Assembly: GCA_015067895.1 (NCBI GenBank)
Contig: SVLP01000004.1
Span: 45,906-109,905 of the forward strand
DNA from: Oscillospiraceae bacterium
GTDB taxonomy: Bacteria; Bacillota_A; Clostridia; Oscillospirales; Oscillospiraceae
Direction of reading: 5' to 3'
Length of the DNA: 64,000 nt
The notes under the pieces are model-generated. The model did not search any database and was not told where the DNA came from. It saw only the letters and a program-made list of their open reading frames with translations. This document shows positions 8,396 to 16,420 of this stretch, in pieces (the stretch's first letter is position 1; the number at the start of each line of letters is the position of its first letter). The position numbers and the translations under genes were made by a program.

Positions 8396-9260
8396 TGCCG
8401 CCCTCCTGCTTCTCGTAAACGTGGTAGATGTCCCAGATGTTCTCCAGCGAGGTGAAGATCTTGCTCAGCCGCTGCTCCCGCTTGGCGGCGATGGCCACGA
8501 TCAGGGCGTTGATGACGCTCATGGGAGCCACCAGGGAGTCAACCAGCGAGACCATGTCGCTCTTGGCCTCCAGGACGAAGTCCGCGTTCTGTCCCAGAGG
8601 GGACAGGCGGCTGTCGGTCAGGCCGATGACCGTGGCACCGGCATCCCGGCAGTACTGGGCGGCCTTGACGGTGGCGCTGGAGTAGCGTGGGAAGGAGATG
8701 GCGACCACCACGTCCTCGGGCTTGATGGCGACGATCTTCTCGAACATCTCGCCCTCGCCGGAGGTGGTGACCACGTGGATGTTGGGGGACATATAATTCA
8801 GATAGTAGCCCAGGAAATTGGCCAGAGGCGCGGCGGAGCGGACGCCCAGGATGTAGACCCGGTCAGTGTCCAGAATGGCCTGGACGGCCTTGGTGAACTC
8901 CTGGCGATCCAGCAGCTCCTCGGTCAGGCGCAGCTTCTCCGCATCGGCCCGGAGGACGGTGGAGATCACATCCTGGCCCTCCATCCGGTCGTTGGCCACC
9001 TCGATGCGCTGCACCGAGGTCAGGCGGTTGAGCACCATCTCCTGGATGGCCTTCTGCATGCTGGGATAGCCGTCGTAGCCCAGCTCCACGGCAAAGCGCA
9101 CCACCGTGGACTCGCTGACGCCCACCTTCTTGCCCAGCTTGGAGGCGGTCATGAAGGCGGCCTTGTCATAGGATTCGGTTATGTATTTTGCGATGAGCCG
9201 CTGTCCCTTGGAAAAGGTGTGGGACTGACTCTGCAGGATTGTGAGAATATCGCTGCTCAT
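8385..9260 (-). CDS. RpiR/MurR-family transcriptional regulator
   Basis: A 291-residue regulator with an N-terminal helix-turn-helix domain (about 1-77; KLGKKVGVSESTVVRFAVELGYDGY) and a C-terminal SIS sugar-phosphate-binding domain (about 120-250; VYILGVRSAAPLANFLGYYL and SFPRYSSATV). Such proteins sense phosphorylated sugars or amino sugars and control their use. The start has CAGGAGG before it; the frame is open further upstream but lacks a ribosome binding site. No sugar genes adjoin, so the target is unclear. It is coupled to the BaiN-like gene. Confidence 0.93.
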   Translation of the reverse strand: MSSDILTILQSQSHTFSKGQRLIAKYITESYDKAAFMTASKLGKKVGVSESTVVRFAVELGYDGYPSMQKAIQEMVLNRLTSVQRIEVANDRMEGQDVISTVLRADAEKLRLTEELLDRQEFTKAVQAILDTDRVYILGVRSAAPLANFLGYYLNYMSPNIHVVTTSGEGEMFEKIVAIKPEDVVVAISFPRYSSATVKAAQYCRDAGATVIGLTDSRLSPLGQNADFVLEAKSDMVSLVDSLVAPMSVINALIVAIAAKREQRLSKIFTSLENIWDIYHVYEKQEGGNGI

Positions 9261-9300
9261 GGATGTTCCTCCTGATCTGCTCTTTTTCCGAATTGCATCC

Positions 9301-9329
9301 ATAGTAACAGATATCCGCCATTTTTGCAA
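9301..9329 (-). promoter_or_regulatory. Promoter of the rpiR-like gene
   Basis: Minus-strand -35 TTGCAA (9324-9329), 17 bp spacer, -10 TACTAT (9301-9306). Confidence 0.75.
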
Positions 9330-9331
9330 GA

Positions 9332-9352
9332 GGGAAATGCAGGAATTGCATT
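9332..9352. promoter_or_regulatory. Inverted repeat upstream of the rpiR-like promoter
   Basis: GAAATGCA and TGCATTTC arms around a 5-base spacer, immediately upstream of the -35 box and immediately after the rluB stop. It could be an operator for the regulator or a weak rluB terminator; there is no T tract. Confidence 0.45.
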
Positions 9353-10057
9353 TCAATCCTTCAAAAGCAGTTCGATCTCCTTCGTCTCCAGCTCCCGCCA
9401 GGCGCCGGTCTTCAGCTCGCCGATGTGAAGCTTTCCCTCTGCGATGCGCTTGAGCCGGGCCACCTCCAGGCCCGCCGCCTGGCACATCCGGCGCACCTGG
9501 CGGTTGCGTCCCTCGTGGATGGTCACATCCAGGATGGCGCGGCTGGTCTCCGTCTTCACCGGGCGGACACGGGGCTTTTTGATAATGTAGCCGTCCAGCT
9601 CGATGGGCTCGCGCAGGGCCTCCAGCTTCTCGGGGGTGAAGCCCGTCACCCAGACCCGGTAGACCTTGTCCACCTCATGCTTCGGATGCATGAGCAGATT
9701 GGCGAAATCGCCGTCATTGGTGAACAAAAGCAGGCCCTCGGAATCCATGTCCAGACGGCCCACGGGATAGACCCGGGTGCCGCAGCCCGCCACCAGCTCG
9801 GCGGCGTTTCTGCGGCCCTTCTCGTCGGAGAGGGTGGTCACGTAGCCCCGGGGCTTATTGAGCATCAGGTAGACCTTCTTGCCCGCCTTGGGCAGCCGCT
9901 TTCCGTCCACCTCGATGACATCCTCGGTCACATCGGCGGTGTCGCCCAGATGGGCCGTGTTGCCGTTGACCCGGACGCGACCCTCCTCGATCCATTTCTC
10001 CGCCTGTCGCCGGGAGCAGAGCCCCCGGGATGCAATGATTTTCTGCAAGCGTTCCAT
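9353..10057 (-). CDS. rluB: Ribosomal large subunit pseudouridine synthase RluB family
   Basis: A 234-residue RNA-modifying enzyme with an N-terminal S4 domain (about 1-60; RGLCSRRQAEKWIEEGRV) and an RsuA/RluB-type catalytic domain with GRLDMDSEGLLLFTNDG, the catalytic Asp lying in GRLD. It converts uridine to pseudouridine in 23S rRNA or related RNA; RluB versus RluF/RsuA is judged from overall likeness only. Two adjacent ATGs are possible. The second, used here, is six bases after GGAGG, and its ATG touches the stop of the upstream carboxypeptidase gene, giving translational coupling. Confidence 0.93.
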   Translation of the reverse strand: MERLQKIIASRGLCSRRQAEKWIEEGRVRVNGNTAHLGDTADVTEDVIEVDGKRLPKAGKKVYLMLNKPRGYVTTLSDEKGRRNAAELVAGCGTRVYPVGRLDMDSEGLLLFTNDGDFANLLMHPKHEVDKVYRVWVTGFTPEKLEALREPIELDGYIIKKPRVRPVKTETSRAILDVTIHEGRNRQVRRMCQAAGLEVARLKRIAEGKLHIGELKTGAWRELETKEIELLLKD

Positions 10058-11142
10058 CATGTTCCTCCAAACAGACGCGAAAGCCACGTCTTTTCTTTCT
10101 CTTGTTTTAATTCCATGGACGAGCCCCAGACCAGGGGGATCTGGCCAACGATTCGTCCCGACAGCACCACATAGGCGCTCCCCTCTTCGGCTCCGCCCTG
10201 AACGGGGCCGTAGCTGAAAGGCTGGGGACTCAGGATGATCTCACATTCCTCCCCCGCCGCCATGGCGTAGGAGAAGCTTTTTGCCGCGATCAGGGGCACA
10301 TGGGTGCCGTCGCCGCCCAAGATATACCGGTAGCCCAGCACCTCGCCCTCACGCACCAGCTCCTGCACCTCGTAATCCGCGAAGCCCTGCTCCATTAAGG
10401 CTTTGTGGTCGAGCCAGTCGTCGGGGTCGTTGATGGTGACGCAGATGAGTCTGCGCCCGCCCCTGCTGGCACTGGAGACCAGGACGCGGCCTGCGGCCTT
10501 CGTGTAGCCGGTCTTCACGCCCTCGGCGCCCTCCAGCTGCCACAATAATTTATTGTGGTTCGTCAGCACCCGGTCGCCCAGGGTAATGGTCTTGGCCCCC
10601 ACGGTGCGGGCGAAAATGGGGTCGGTCATGGCATAGGCCGCCAGGACAGCCAGATCCCGGGCTGTGGAATAGTGATCCGGGGCATCCAGACCGTTGGGGT
10701 TGACGAAGTGGGTATCCTTCAACCCCAGCTCCCGGGCCTTGTCGTTCATCAGCTCGGCGAAGCCCTCCACGGTGCCGCCGCAGTAGATGGCCAGAGCCAC
10801 CGCCGCGTCGTTGCCGCTGCGGAGCATCAGGCCGTAGAGGAGCTCCTGGACGGTCAGGACTTCCCCTTCCTTCAAATACATGGAGCTGCCCTCGATGCCC
10901 ACGGCCTCCGCCGGGATCCTCACCCGATCCAGCACATTGCAGTGCTGGCAGACCACCAGAGCCGTCATGATCTTGGTTGTGCTGGCGATCAGGCTGCGCT
11001 CGTCGGCGTGCTTCTCATAGAGCACCCGCCCGGTGGCGGCATCCAGAAGCATAGCCTTCTCGGCGGAGAGGGCACTGACCCTCGGCATAAAAAGGACGGC
11101 GGCCACAAGGATCGCCGCCGTCCGCAGTATCGTTCGTTTCAT
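10057..11142 (-). CDS. D-alanyl-D-alanine carboxypeptidase (DacF/DacB type)
   Basis: A 361-residue secreted penicillin-binding protein. A signal peptide ends near residue 24. The S11-family triad is complete: SxxK as STTK near residue 56, SGN in MLRSGNDAA, and KTG in GVKTGYTK. A C-terminal beta domain follows. It trims D-Ala from peptidoglycan stem peptides. Its place between ytfJ and rluB in the scpAB cluster matches the sporulation-linked DacB/DacF genes of Firmicutes, so a role in the spore cortex is likely but inferred. A GC-rich inverted repeat lies in the 38-bp gap before it. Confidence 0.93.
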   Translation of the reverse strand: MKRTILRTAAILVAAVLFMPRVSALSAEKAMLLDAATGRVLYEKHADERSLIASTTKIMTALVVCQHCNVLDRVRIPAEAVGIEGSSMYLKEGEVLTVQELLYGLMLRSGNDAAVALAIYCGGTVEGFAELMNDKARELGLKDTHFVNPNGLDAPDHYSTARDLAVLAAYAMTDPIFARTVGAKTITLGDRVLTNHNKLLWQLEGAEGVKTGYTKAAGRVLVSSASRGGRRLICVTINDPDDWLDHKALMEQGFADYEVQELVREGEVLGYRYILGGDGTHVPLIAAKSFSYAMAAGEECEIILSPQPFSYGPVQGGAEEGSAYVVLSGRIVGQIPLVWGSSMELKQEKEKTWLSRLFGGT

Positions 11143-11180
11143 ATCCTCACCCGGGGTTAGGTTGCCCCGGTGTGGAAAAT

Positions 11181-11576
11181 TTATTCTGCCTTGCCCTCGC
11201 CGGCCTTCTTGTCCAGCAGGTCAGAGACCTTGTCCAGCAGGTCGGGGATCATCTCCACGATCCGCTCAGAGGTGGTGTTGGGTGCGGAGGCCACGGGGAG
11301 CATCCGGACATTGCCGTCCTTGACGATCAGGAAAGCGATGGGGCTGACCTTCACGCCGCCGCCCACGCCGCCGCCGAAGGGCAGCTCAGCGCTGGTGGGA
11401 GTCTTGTGGGAGAAGTCACTGCCGCCGCCGCCAAAGCCGACGCTGACCTTGGACACGGGGATGATGGTGACACCATCGGGGGTGGTGATGGGCGTTCCGA
11501 TGACGGAATTCACATCCACCATTTCACGGATCTTAGCAATGGTATTTTCCAGCATGTTGGGGAGATTCTGGCTCAT
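11181..11576 (-). CDS. ytfJ: YtfJ/GerW-family sporulation protein
   Basis: A 131-residue small protein with two Gly-rich stretches (VGFGGGGSDF and FGGGVGGGVKVSP), which are the hallmark of the YtfJ/GerW family. In Bacillus, GerW is made in the developing spore and is needed for normal germination. It is followed by the carboxypeptidase gene and its start overlaps the end of the DUF2953 gene by four bases. The C-terminal part is helical (LDKVSDLLDKK). Family is firm; the exact role here is inferred from homologs. Confidence 0.93.
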   Translation of the reverse strand: MSQNLPNMLENTIAKIREMVDVNSVIGTPITTPDGVTIIPVSKVSVGFGGGGSDFSHKTPTSAELPFGGGVGGGVKVSPIAFLIVKDGNVRMLPVASAPNTTSERIVEMIPDLLDKVSDLLDKKAGEGKAE

Positions 11577-12208
11577 AGATCAGCACCGCCTTCTTGTTGT
11601 TTTTTGATTTTCATAAATGTGGTAAGGGCCCGGACGCCGTACACAGCGGCGATGGAGAGGATCCGGCCAAGGGTGATGGTCAGATCCAGCCGGGCAAGGA
11701 TGACAGTTTCGGATGCGGTAAAGTCGCAGTCAATGTGGACATCCCGCTTTTTGATGACGAGGAACCGCTCCAGCTGGGTGATGAGCCCGGCCATGGATGC
11801 GTTCATCCGTCCGTAATTGACGGCCAGATCACAGGGATCATCGGCGGCCATGGTCAGGTGCAGCTTCAGGTGATCCACCCGGAGCTTGCGCCGCAGATCA
11901 TTCAGCAGATCCAGTGCCACCTGCACCAGGGGCCAGAAGTCCAGGATGGAGCCGCCCTTTTTCTGCTTGGAGACGGGCTTCTTTTCCGGAGCGGAGCCGT
12001 CCGCAGAAGCGGCTTTTTTCTTCTCCTTTTTCGGCTTTTCCTTCTTTGGCTTGTCCTTTTTGGCCTTCTTTTTCAGGGGGAAGACCTGGATCCTGATGGG
12101 GCCCGCCACGATCCGAACCCGGGGGCCATCCTCGTCGTAGAGCACCGACGCGCCCAGAGGCAGTATCGCAAGCAGGAAGAGGATGACGAGGGTGATGATC
12201 CAGCCCAT
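11573..12208 (-). CDS. DUF2953 membrane-anchored protein
   Basis: A protein of about 211 residues with one N-terminal transmembrane helix, a Lys/Glu/Pro-rich linker (about residues 45-85) and a conserved C-terminal domain containing LRVDHLKLHL and GRMNAS, matching DUF2953. Members are found beside ytfJ and scpB in Clostridia and are linked to sporulation by context only. Two ATG codons in a row overlap the scpB stop; GGAGGG precedes them. Its 3' end overlaps ytfJ by four bases. No enzymatic motif seen. Confidence 0.85.
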   Translation of the reverse strand: MGWIITLVILFLLAILPLGASVLYDEDGPRVRIVAGPIRIQVFPLKKKAKKDKPKKEKPKKEKKKAASADGSAPEKKPVSKQKKGGSILDFWPLVQVALDLLNDLRRKLRVDHLKLHLTMAADDPCDLAVNYGRMNASMAGLITQLERFLVIKKRDVHIDCDFTASETVILARLDLTITLGRILSIAAVYGVRALTTFMKIKKQQEGGADL

Positions 12209-12768
12209 CATGCGCCCTCCTTCTGCTCGGTCTCGGCGGAGACCGCCTCGCCGAAGTTGACCCGCTCGATCTCCGGCAGCTCCTCCAAAGAGCTCAGGCC
12301 GAAGGTGCGCAGGAAATCAGGCGTCGTTGCGTACTGGATGGGTCGTCCGGGGACATTGAGCCGTCCCGCTTCGCAGATCAGCTTCTTGTTCATCAGCGCG
12401 GAGATGGAGTAGCTGGAGTCCACGCCCCGGATCTGCTCCACCATGGCCTTCGTCGCCGGCTGGTAGTAGGCGATGATGGTCAGGCTTTCCAGCTGGGCAC
12501 CGGAGAGCTTCGGGGGCTTCCGGGTCTCCAGGGCCTTGGTCACATAATCCGCCATCTCGCCGGAGGAGACCATCTGGTAGGCCTTCTCCAGCCGGATGAT
12601 CCGGATGCCCCGGCGTTCGAAGGCATAGGCATCCGCCAGCGCGTCCGCCGCCCGGATGATCTCAGTCACATCGGTCTCCAGAGCATGGGCAAGCCGGGCC
12701 GTCTCCACCGGTTCACCTGCGGCAAAGAGGATGGCCTCAATGGCGCGCTGCAATTGTTCAAACTCCAT
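12208..12768 (-). CDS. scpB: Segregation and condensation protein B
   Basis: A 186-residue winged-helix protein of the ScpB family; it begins with EQLQRAIEAILFAAGEPV, a typical opening, and has the conserved LSGAQLESLTIIAYYQP. It dimerises and binds ScpA, which bridges SMC heads, to organise and segregate the chromosome. The ATG used follows AGGAGG; the frame is open for 21 more codons upstream without a ribosome binding site. It overlaps scpA by 11 bp and the DUF2953 gene downstream by one base. Confidence 0.96.
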   Translation of the reverse strand: MEFEQLQRAIEAILFAAGEPVETARLAHALETDVTEIIRAADALADAYAFERRGIRIIRLEKAYQMVSSGEMADYVTKALETRKPPKLSGAQLESLTIIAYYQPATKAMVEQIRGVDSSYSISALMNKKLICEAGRLNVPGRPIQYATTPDFLRTFGLSSLEELPEIERVNFGEAVSAETEQKEGA

Positions 12769-13564
12769 CGGGCTCCTCCTTTCTTTTCTGCTCCGGCACT
12801 TCGAGCAGCCGGACATTGGGATTATCTCCATTCACGTCGTCTTCCAGACTGACGGAATTGGTTTTGCACAGCTCCAGCACCGCCAGGAAGGTTGCGACGA
12901 TCTCCGACCGGGAGCGGTTGCCCCGGAAGAGATTTTTCAGCCGCAGGATGCCGTGCTGGATCAATCGGCGCACCACCTGGGCGGCCTTTTTGCCCACAGG
13001 GTAGGGCTCCTTGCCCACGATGCCCTTGAAGTTGACCGTGGGCGGCGGCAGCATTTTCGCGCTGCGCTCGGTGATGGCATCCAGGGCCTTCAGCAGATCC
13101 TCGGGCTCGTGCCTATAGCGGTAGGACTTGTCGCGCTTCAGCGGCTCGGGCTGCTTGACGAAGGTACAGCGGCCGATCTCATTGCGGGGCTCCAGAACGG
13201 CCACGGCCTTGCGGATCTGTTCGATCGCGTCCTTACGCTCGCGCTCGGCCAGGGACTTGCGCAGGGATTCCAGCTCGCTCTCGGCCTCCAGCCGCTCGGC
13301 TTCGGAAAGCAGCATCTTGGTTTTGATGAGCATCAGGTGGGAGGCCATGGTGATGAATTCACTGGCGATCTCCATGTCCAGACGCTTCATTTCGTCCAAA
13401 TATGCGGTATATTGCTCCAGGATGGCCGTGATGGACACATCCTTGATCTCGATCTTGTTTTTGCTCAGCAGCTCGAAGATGACATCCAGAGGGCCTTCGA
13501 AGTCCTCCATCTCCTCCGTTTTGGTGCGTACAATGCCTTCAAGCTTGTATTTGGGTTCTGTCAT
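12758..13564 (-). CDS. scpA: Segregation and condensation protein A (kleisin)
   Basis: A 268-residue kleisin. The N-terminal segment FEGPLDVIFELLSKNKIEI is the SMC-neck binding motif region, followed by helices with FITMASHLMLIKTKMLL. A C-terminal winged-helix region ends near residue 255. It joins SMC and ScpB in the bacterial condensin complex. The start has AGGAGG four bases away; an in-frame ATG 45 bp upstream lacks one. It sits 8 bp after the M50 protease gene in a tight operon. Confidence 0.96.
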   Translation of the reverse strand: MTEPKYKLEGIVRTKTEEMEDFEGPLDVIFELLSKNKIEIKDVSITAILEQYTAYLDEMKRLDMEIASEFITMASHLMLIKTKMLLSEAERLEAESELESLRKSLAERERKDAIEQIRKAVAVLEPRNEIGRCTFVKQPEPLKRDKSYRYRHEPEDLLKALDAITERSAKMLPPPTVNFKGIVGKEPYPVGKKAAQVVRRLIQHGILRLKNLFRGNRSRSEIVATFLAVLELCKTNSVSLEDDVNGDNPNVRLLEVPEQKRKEEPDGV

Positions 13565-13572
13565 GGAACCTC

Positions 13573-14265
13573 CTAGGAATGGATGGCGGTCAGCAGCTCC
13601 AGCGTCCACTCTGAGATGGGTGCCAGGAAGCCGGTCAGGCCGTCACGCAGAAAATTCAGGGGAACATCCAGGATGCCAGTCAGCAGCAGGGCCATCAGCA
13701 CGAACATGCCGTAGCGCTCATAGCGCAGCAGCTTCCAGTACCACTTTTTCGGCAGAAAGGAGAAGACAACCTTGCTGCCGTCCAGGGGCGGGAAGGGCAG
13801 CAGATTGAACACCGCCAGGCCCGCGCTCAGATAGAACACATAGTAGAAAAACTCCGCCAGGGTCTCCAGCGCGGCATTCTCGAACCACAGGGAATAAAAG
13901 ATGCTCACGGTATAGCAGGCGGCGGCGATGGCACTCAGGAGCACATTGCTCAGCGGCCCCGCCATGGCGGTGATGGCCATGCCCAGCTTGGGGTTCCTGA
14001 AATAGCGGACATCGATGGGCACAGGCTTGGCCCAGCCGAATTTCGCCACGATCAGCATCAGAAGTCCGAAGGGATCCACATGCTTCAAAGGATTCAGGCT
14101 CAGCCGTCCCGCCCGTTTGGCGGTGGGATCTCCCAGGGCCAGGGCCGCCAGGCCGTGGCAGGTCTCATGGAAGGTGATGCAGATCATACAGGCCGCAGCC
14201 ACGATCAGAAGCTCCGTCAGCGGGCCAAAATCAAGCTGCGCGGCCCAGGCGCGAATGGCATCCAT
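13573..14265 (-). CDS. M50 (site-2 protease) family membrane peptidase
   Basis: A 230-residue multi-pass membrane metalloprotease. The zinc motif HETCH lies at residues 33-37 within the second hydrophobic segment, and the second metal-ligand motif appears as NLLPFPPLDGSK near residue 170. There is no PDZ domain, so it is the compact rhomboid-size type found before scpA in many Firmicutes, distinct from RseP at 25.4 kb. Substrate unknown. It is the first gene of the scpA-scpB-ytfJ-dac-rluB operon and has its own consensus promoter. Confidence 0.92.
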   Translation of the reverse strand: MDAIRAWAAQLDFGPLTELLIVAAACMICITFHETCHGLAALALGDPTAKRAGRLSLNPLKHVDPFGLLMLIVAKFGWAKPVPIDVRYFRNPKLGMAITAMAGPLSNVLLSAIAAACYTVSIFYSLWFENAALETLAEFFYYVFYLSAGLAVFNLLPFPPLDGSKVVFSFLPKKWYWKLLRYERYGMFVLMALLLTGILDVPLNFLRDGLTGFLAPISEWTLELLTAIHS

Positions 14266-14297
14266 GCGATCTCTCCAGTCTACAGATATTCCAGTGT

Positions 14298-14326
14298 ATT
14301 ATACCATCCTGATCGCCCTTTCGCAA
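14298..14326 (-). promoter_or_regulatory. Promoter of the M50-scpAB operon
   Basis: Minus-strand -35 TTGCGA (14321-14326), 17 bp, -10 TATAAT (14298-14303). It is divergent from the promoter at 14362. Confidence 0.85.
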
Positions 14327-14361
14327 GGGCTTCCGCGAAAAAACCAAATTCCATGGTAATC

Positions 14362-14390
14362 TTGCATTTTTCGTCGGGGTATGCTATCAT
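14362..14390 (+). promoter_or_regulatory. Promoter of the small membrane protein gene
   Basis: -35 TTGCAT (14362-14367), 17 bp spacer, -10 TATCAT (14385-14390), 35 bp before the start codon. Confidence 0.75.
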
Positions 14391-14424
14391 AGCATCAGTA
14401 TTGGAACGCAACGGAGGAATCATC

Positions 14425-14730
14425 ATGGCACAGAACAAACGCGCACGGCGCAACACCTTCCGCAAATTCGAACGGATGCTCACCCAGGTGATCCTGGGCG
14501 CAACAGCGGTATTTTTGCTGATGCTGGTGGCAGCCGCCAATGGCATTGGCTGGCTCAAGTGGATGCTGGCCCTGGCGGTGATCCTCGTATCCGGTCTCGG
14601 TGCCCTGCTGCTCATCGCAAAGCAGGAGCACAAGCGCAGACGGAGCTGGTGGATGCTGGCCTCCTTCGCGGCATTACTGCTGTGCACCCTGGTATCTTTG
14701 ATCGTCGGCTATCCGGCACCCGCCATCTGA
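14425..14730 (+). CDS. Small membrane protein, unknown
   Basis: A 101-residue protein with an Arg-rich N-terminus (KRARRNTFRKFER) and three hydrophobic segments at about 22-40, 45-65 and 78-97, separated by a KQEHKRRRS loop. I do not recognise a family. It is a single-gene unit: good promoter, GGAGG seven bases before the ATG, and a terminator right after the stop. It diverges from the M50-scpAB operon. By the positive-inside rule the N-terminus and the basic loop should be cytoplasmic. Confidence 0.8.
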   Translation: MAQNKRARRNTFRKFERMLTQVILGATAVFLLMLVAAANGIGWLKWMLALAVILVSGLGALLLIAKQEHKRRRSWWMLASFAALLLCTLVSLIVGYPAPAI

Positions 14731-14740
14731 ACAACAATTT

Positions 14741-14773
14741 AAGGGAGCTGCTTTCGGCAGCTCCCTCTTTTTT
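14741..14773. terminator. Bidirectional terminator
   Basis: Stem GGGAGCTGC/GCAGCTCCC with a TTTCG-type loop, with T runs on both strands. It serves the plus-strand small membrane protein gene and the minus-strand DUF308 gene, whose stop codons flank it. Confidence 0.92.
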
Positions 14774-15327
14774 TATTCGTCTGCGTCGATGATGCCGTCG
14801 CTGTCTGGGATGTACTTGACGCTCTTGTAATGGGCCACCAGATTGCAGGCGCCGATGGCGGTCAGGGCGATACCGACGACGGTCAGCACCAGCCGGGACA
14901 CGCTCAGGGGCGACAGGATCAGCCGAACGCCCACCAGCAGCTCCAGCACCGCAAGGACTGCACCGGGCACCCAGAAGCCGCCGCCGCGTTTGATGCGCTG
15001 GGCATCCTTCACGGCCCGCCAGCCCTGGCTCAGCACCAGAAGGCCCAGGACAACGCCGAGGACTGAGGCGATCATCAGGGGATTGCGGTGGAGCCATGCG
15101 CCTGCGATCAGCAGCACCGCACCGGTGACCACGCTGCCCGTGCCGAAGCCGCCCGCAAAGCCCGCGATCAGAGCCGCCACACCGCCGGCGATCAGCAGCC
15201 AGCCGATCACAGCGGAGATCAGGGCCGAGGCGGTATCCGGCTTGATGGTCAGGATCACGCCGCACAGGATCATCAGAATCGAACCGCTTTCATAGCGGAG
15301 AAGGTCTTTCCAGTTGAAATCTCTCAA
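14773..15327 (-). CDS. DUF308 (HdeD-like) membrane protein
   Basis: A 184-residue integral membrane protein with six hydrophobic segments in pairs, matching the DUF308/HdeD pattern (repeated GIxxIxxG-type helices such as LLIAGGVAALIAGF). A hydrophilic tail ends PDSDGIIDADE. There is no ATG near the 5' end. The start is a TTG eight bases after AAAGGAG; another TTG three codons earlier abuts the ribosome binding site and is unlikely. Its function is unknown; E. coli HdeD relates to acid resistance, which should not be assumed here. Confidence 0.82.
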   Translation of the reverse strand: MRDFNWKDLLRYESGSILMILCGVILTIKPDTASALISAVIGWLLIAGGVAALIAGFAGGFGTGSVVTGAVLLIAGAWLHRNPLMIASVLGVVLGLLVLSQGWRAVKDAQRIKRGGGFWVPGAVLAVLELLVGVRLILSPLSVSRLVLTVVGIALTAIGACNLVAHYKSVKYIPDSDGIIDADE

Positions 15328-15452
15328 TTTTTTCAACTCCTTTCTTTGGAACCATCATACCGGGTTTATCATTCTGCGTCAACGTTTCCGTCCCAAAATT
15401 TACGCATCCTTCACATTTTTTGCGCATAGACTGCACCGAAGGAGGGATGCCC

Positions 15453-15704
15453 ATGGAGGAGCTGGGAAACGGCAGGCTGACCATGGAGGGCCGCAGGAAG
15501 CTGACCCTGACAGGGGCGAAGGAGGTGGTGCGCTTCAACGAGGAGTTGGTGGAGCTGAACACGGAGCTGGGGGCCGTCCTCATCGAGGGGGCGGAGCTGA
15601 AGCTCAAGTGCCTGAGTCTGGACACCGGGACGGTGGTGGTGGAGGGGAAGCTGCGCAGCTTCGCCTACGAGGAAGCCAAGCCGAAGCGGGGGCTGTGGCG
15701 GTGA
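15453..15704 (+). CDS. yabP: Sporulation protein YabP
   Basis: An 83-residue protein of the YabP family, with LTMEGRRKLTLTGAKEV at its N-terminus and a small beta-rich fold. In Bacillus yabP and yabQ are made in the mother cell under sigma-E, and YabQ is needed for cortex formation. Of two close ATGs, the second is used because GGAGG lies seven bases before it. The stop overlaps the GTG start of yabQ. The yabP-yabQ-divIC-yabR order is the same as in Bacillus. Confidence 0.92.
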   Translation: MEELGNGRLTMEGRRKLTLTGAKEVVRFNEELVELNTELGAVLIEGAELKLKCLSLDTGTVVVEGKLRSFAYEEAKPKRGLWR

Positions 15705-16420
15705 GTCCGGAGACTGTGTGGAGCAGGCTCCTGGGCTGCTTCCTGGCGGGAGTGCTGCTGGGCTGCGGCGCGGATATATGGAAGCCCCTGCACCGGCGGC
15801 TGCCCCGCTTCAGCGAGCTGGTCATCGGTCTGGAGCTCTGGGCCTGCTGGCTCTTCACCGCCTTCAGCCTGTGCCGTGGAGATCTGCGGATCGGCTATTA
15901 TCTGGCACTGCTGTTGGGCTTCGGGGTCTGGGAATGGCTCTTTGGGGCAGCTGTTTCGGCGTTTTGGGCCAAGTTCTGGCATTTTGCTGTGGTGCCCTGG
16001 CGTAAACTTCAGAAATTTTTTCGTAAAATCTCAAATTTCCTCTTTTCAAGTTGGAAAAAATGGAGTACAATACAAAAGAATAACCGCGATTCCCACAGTA
16101 GACTTTCCGGAGGCAGATCCCATGGCAGACATCCACGATTTCCTGAACCGCTTTCAGCTCCAGTACCGGCGCACCCCCGCCCTGCACAAGGTCGTGGTGG
16201 CGGCGGCGATCGTGCTGTCCTCCGTGACGCTGATTTCCCTGCGGCTGGGCCACTGGGAGGCCGAGGAAAAGCTGGCCGCCCTGCAGCATCAGGCCGCCGT
16301 TCTCGAACAGCAGAACGAGGAGCTTCGCCAGGACATCGAAGCCCTGGGCACCGCCGATTCCATCCGGGAGATCGCAAGGGAAGAGCTGGGTCTGGTGGAT
16401 CCGGACACCATCATTTTTGA
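15701..16420 (+). CDS. yabQ: Spore cortex protein YabQ, with frame running into divIC
   Basis: It starts at a GTG that overlaps the yabP stop (GTGA). The first 125 or so residues are a good YabQ: three to four hydrophobic segments and then a basic tail (KLQKFFRKISNFLFSSWKKW). Homologs usually stop soon after such a tail. Here the frame has no stop and continues about 110 residues, overlapping the promoter and nearly all of divIC in another frame, to 16420. That extension is Arg/Gly/Pro-rich and looks like a shadow of divIC, so the true protein may be longer than usual or the stop has been lost. A TAA lies one base out of frame at 16081. Confidence 0.72.
   Translation: MSPETVWSRLLGCFLAGVLLGCGADIWKPLHRRLPRFSELVIGLELWACWLFTAFSLCRGDLRIGYYLALLLGFGVWEWLFGAAVSAFWAKFWHFAVVPWRKLQKFFRKISNFLFSSWKKWSTIQKNNRDSHSRLSGGRSHGRHPRFPEPLSAPVPAHPRPAQGRGGGGDRAVLRDADFPAAGPLGGRGKAGRPAASGRRSRTAERGASPGHRSPGHRRFHPGDRKGRAGSGGSGHHHF
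16044..16071 (+). promoter_or_regulatory. Candidate promoter of divIC
   Basis: -35 TTTCAA (16044-16049), 16 bp, -10 TACAAT (16066-16071), inside the 3' part of yabQ. It would let divIC be expressed in vegetative cells independently of the sporulation genes. Confidence 0.6.

Noticed and set aside
11148..11178. GC-rich inverted repeat before the carboxypeptidase gene as a terminator
   Set aside because: No T run follows and it lies within a tightly packed operon close to the ribosome binding site; if it matters, it would be at the level of translation.
14280..14687. A 135-codon frame antisense to the small membrane protein gene
   Set aside because: The plus-strand gene has promoter, ribosome binding site and terminator; the antisense frame has none.
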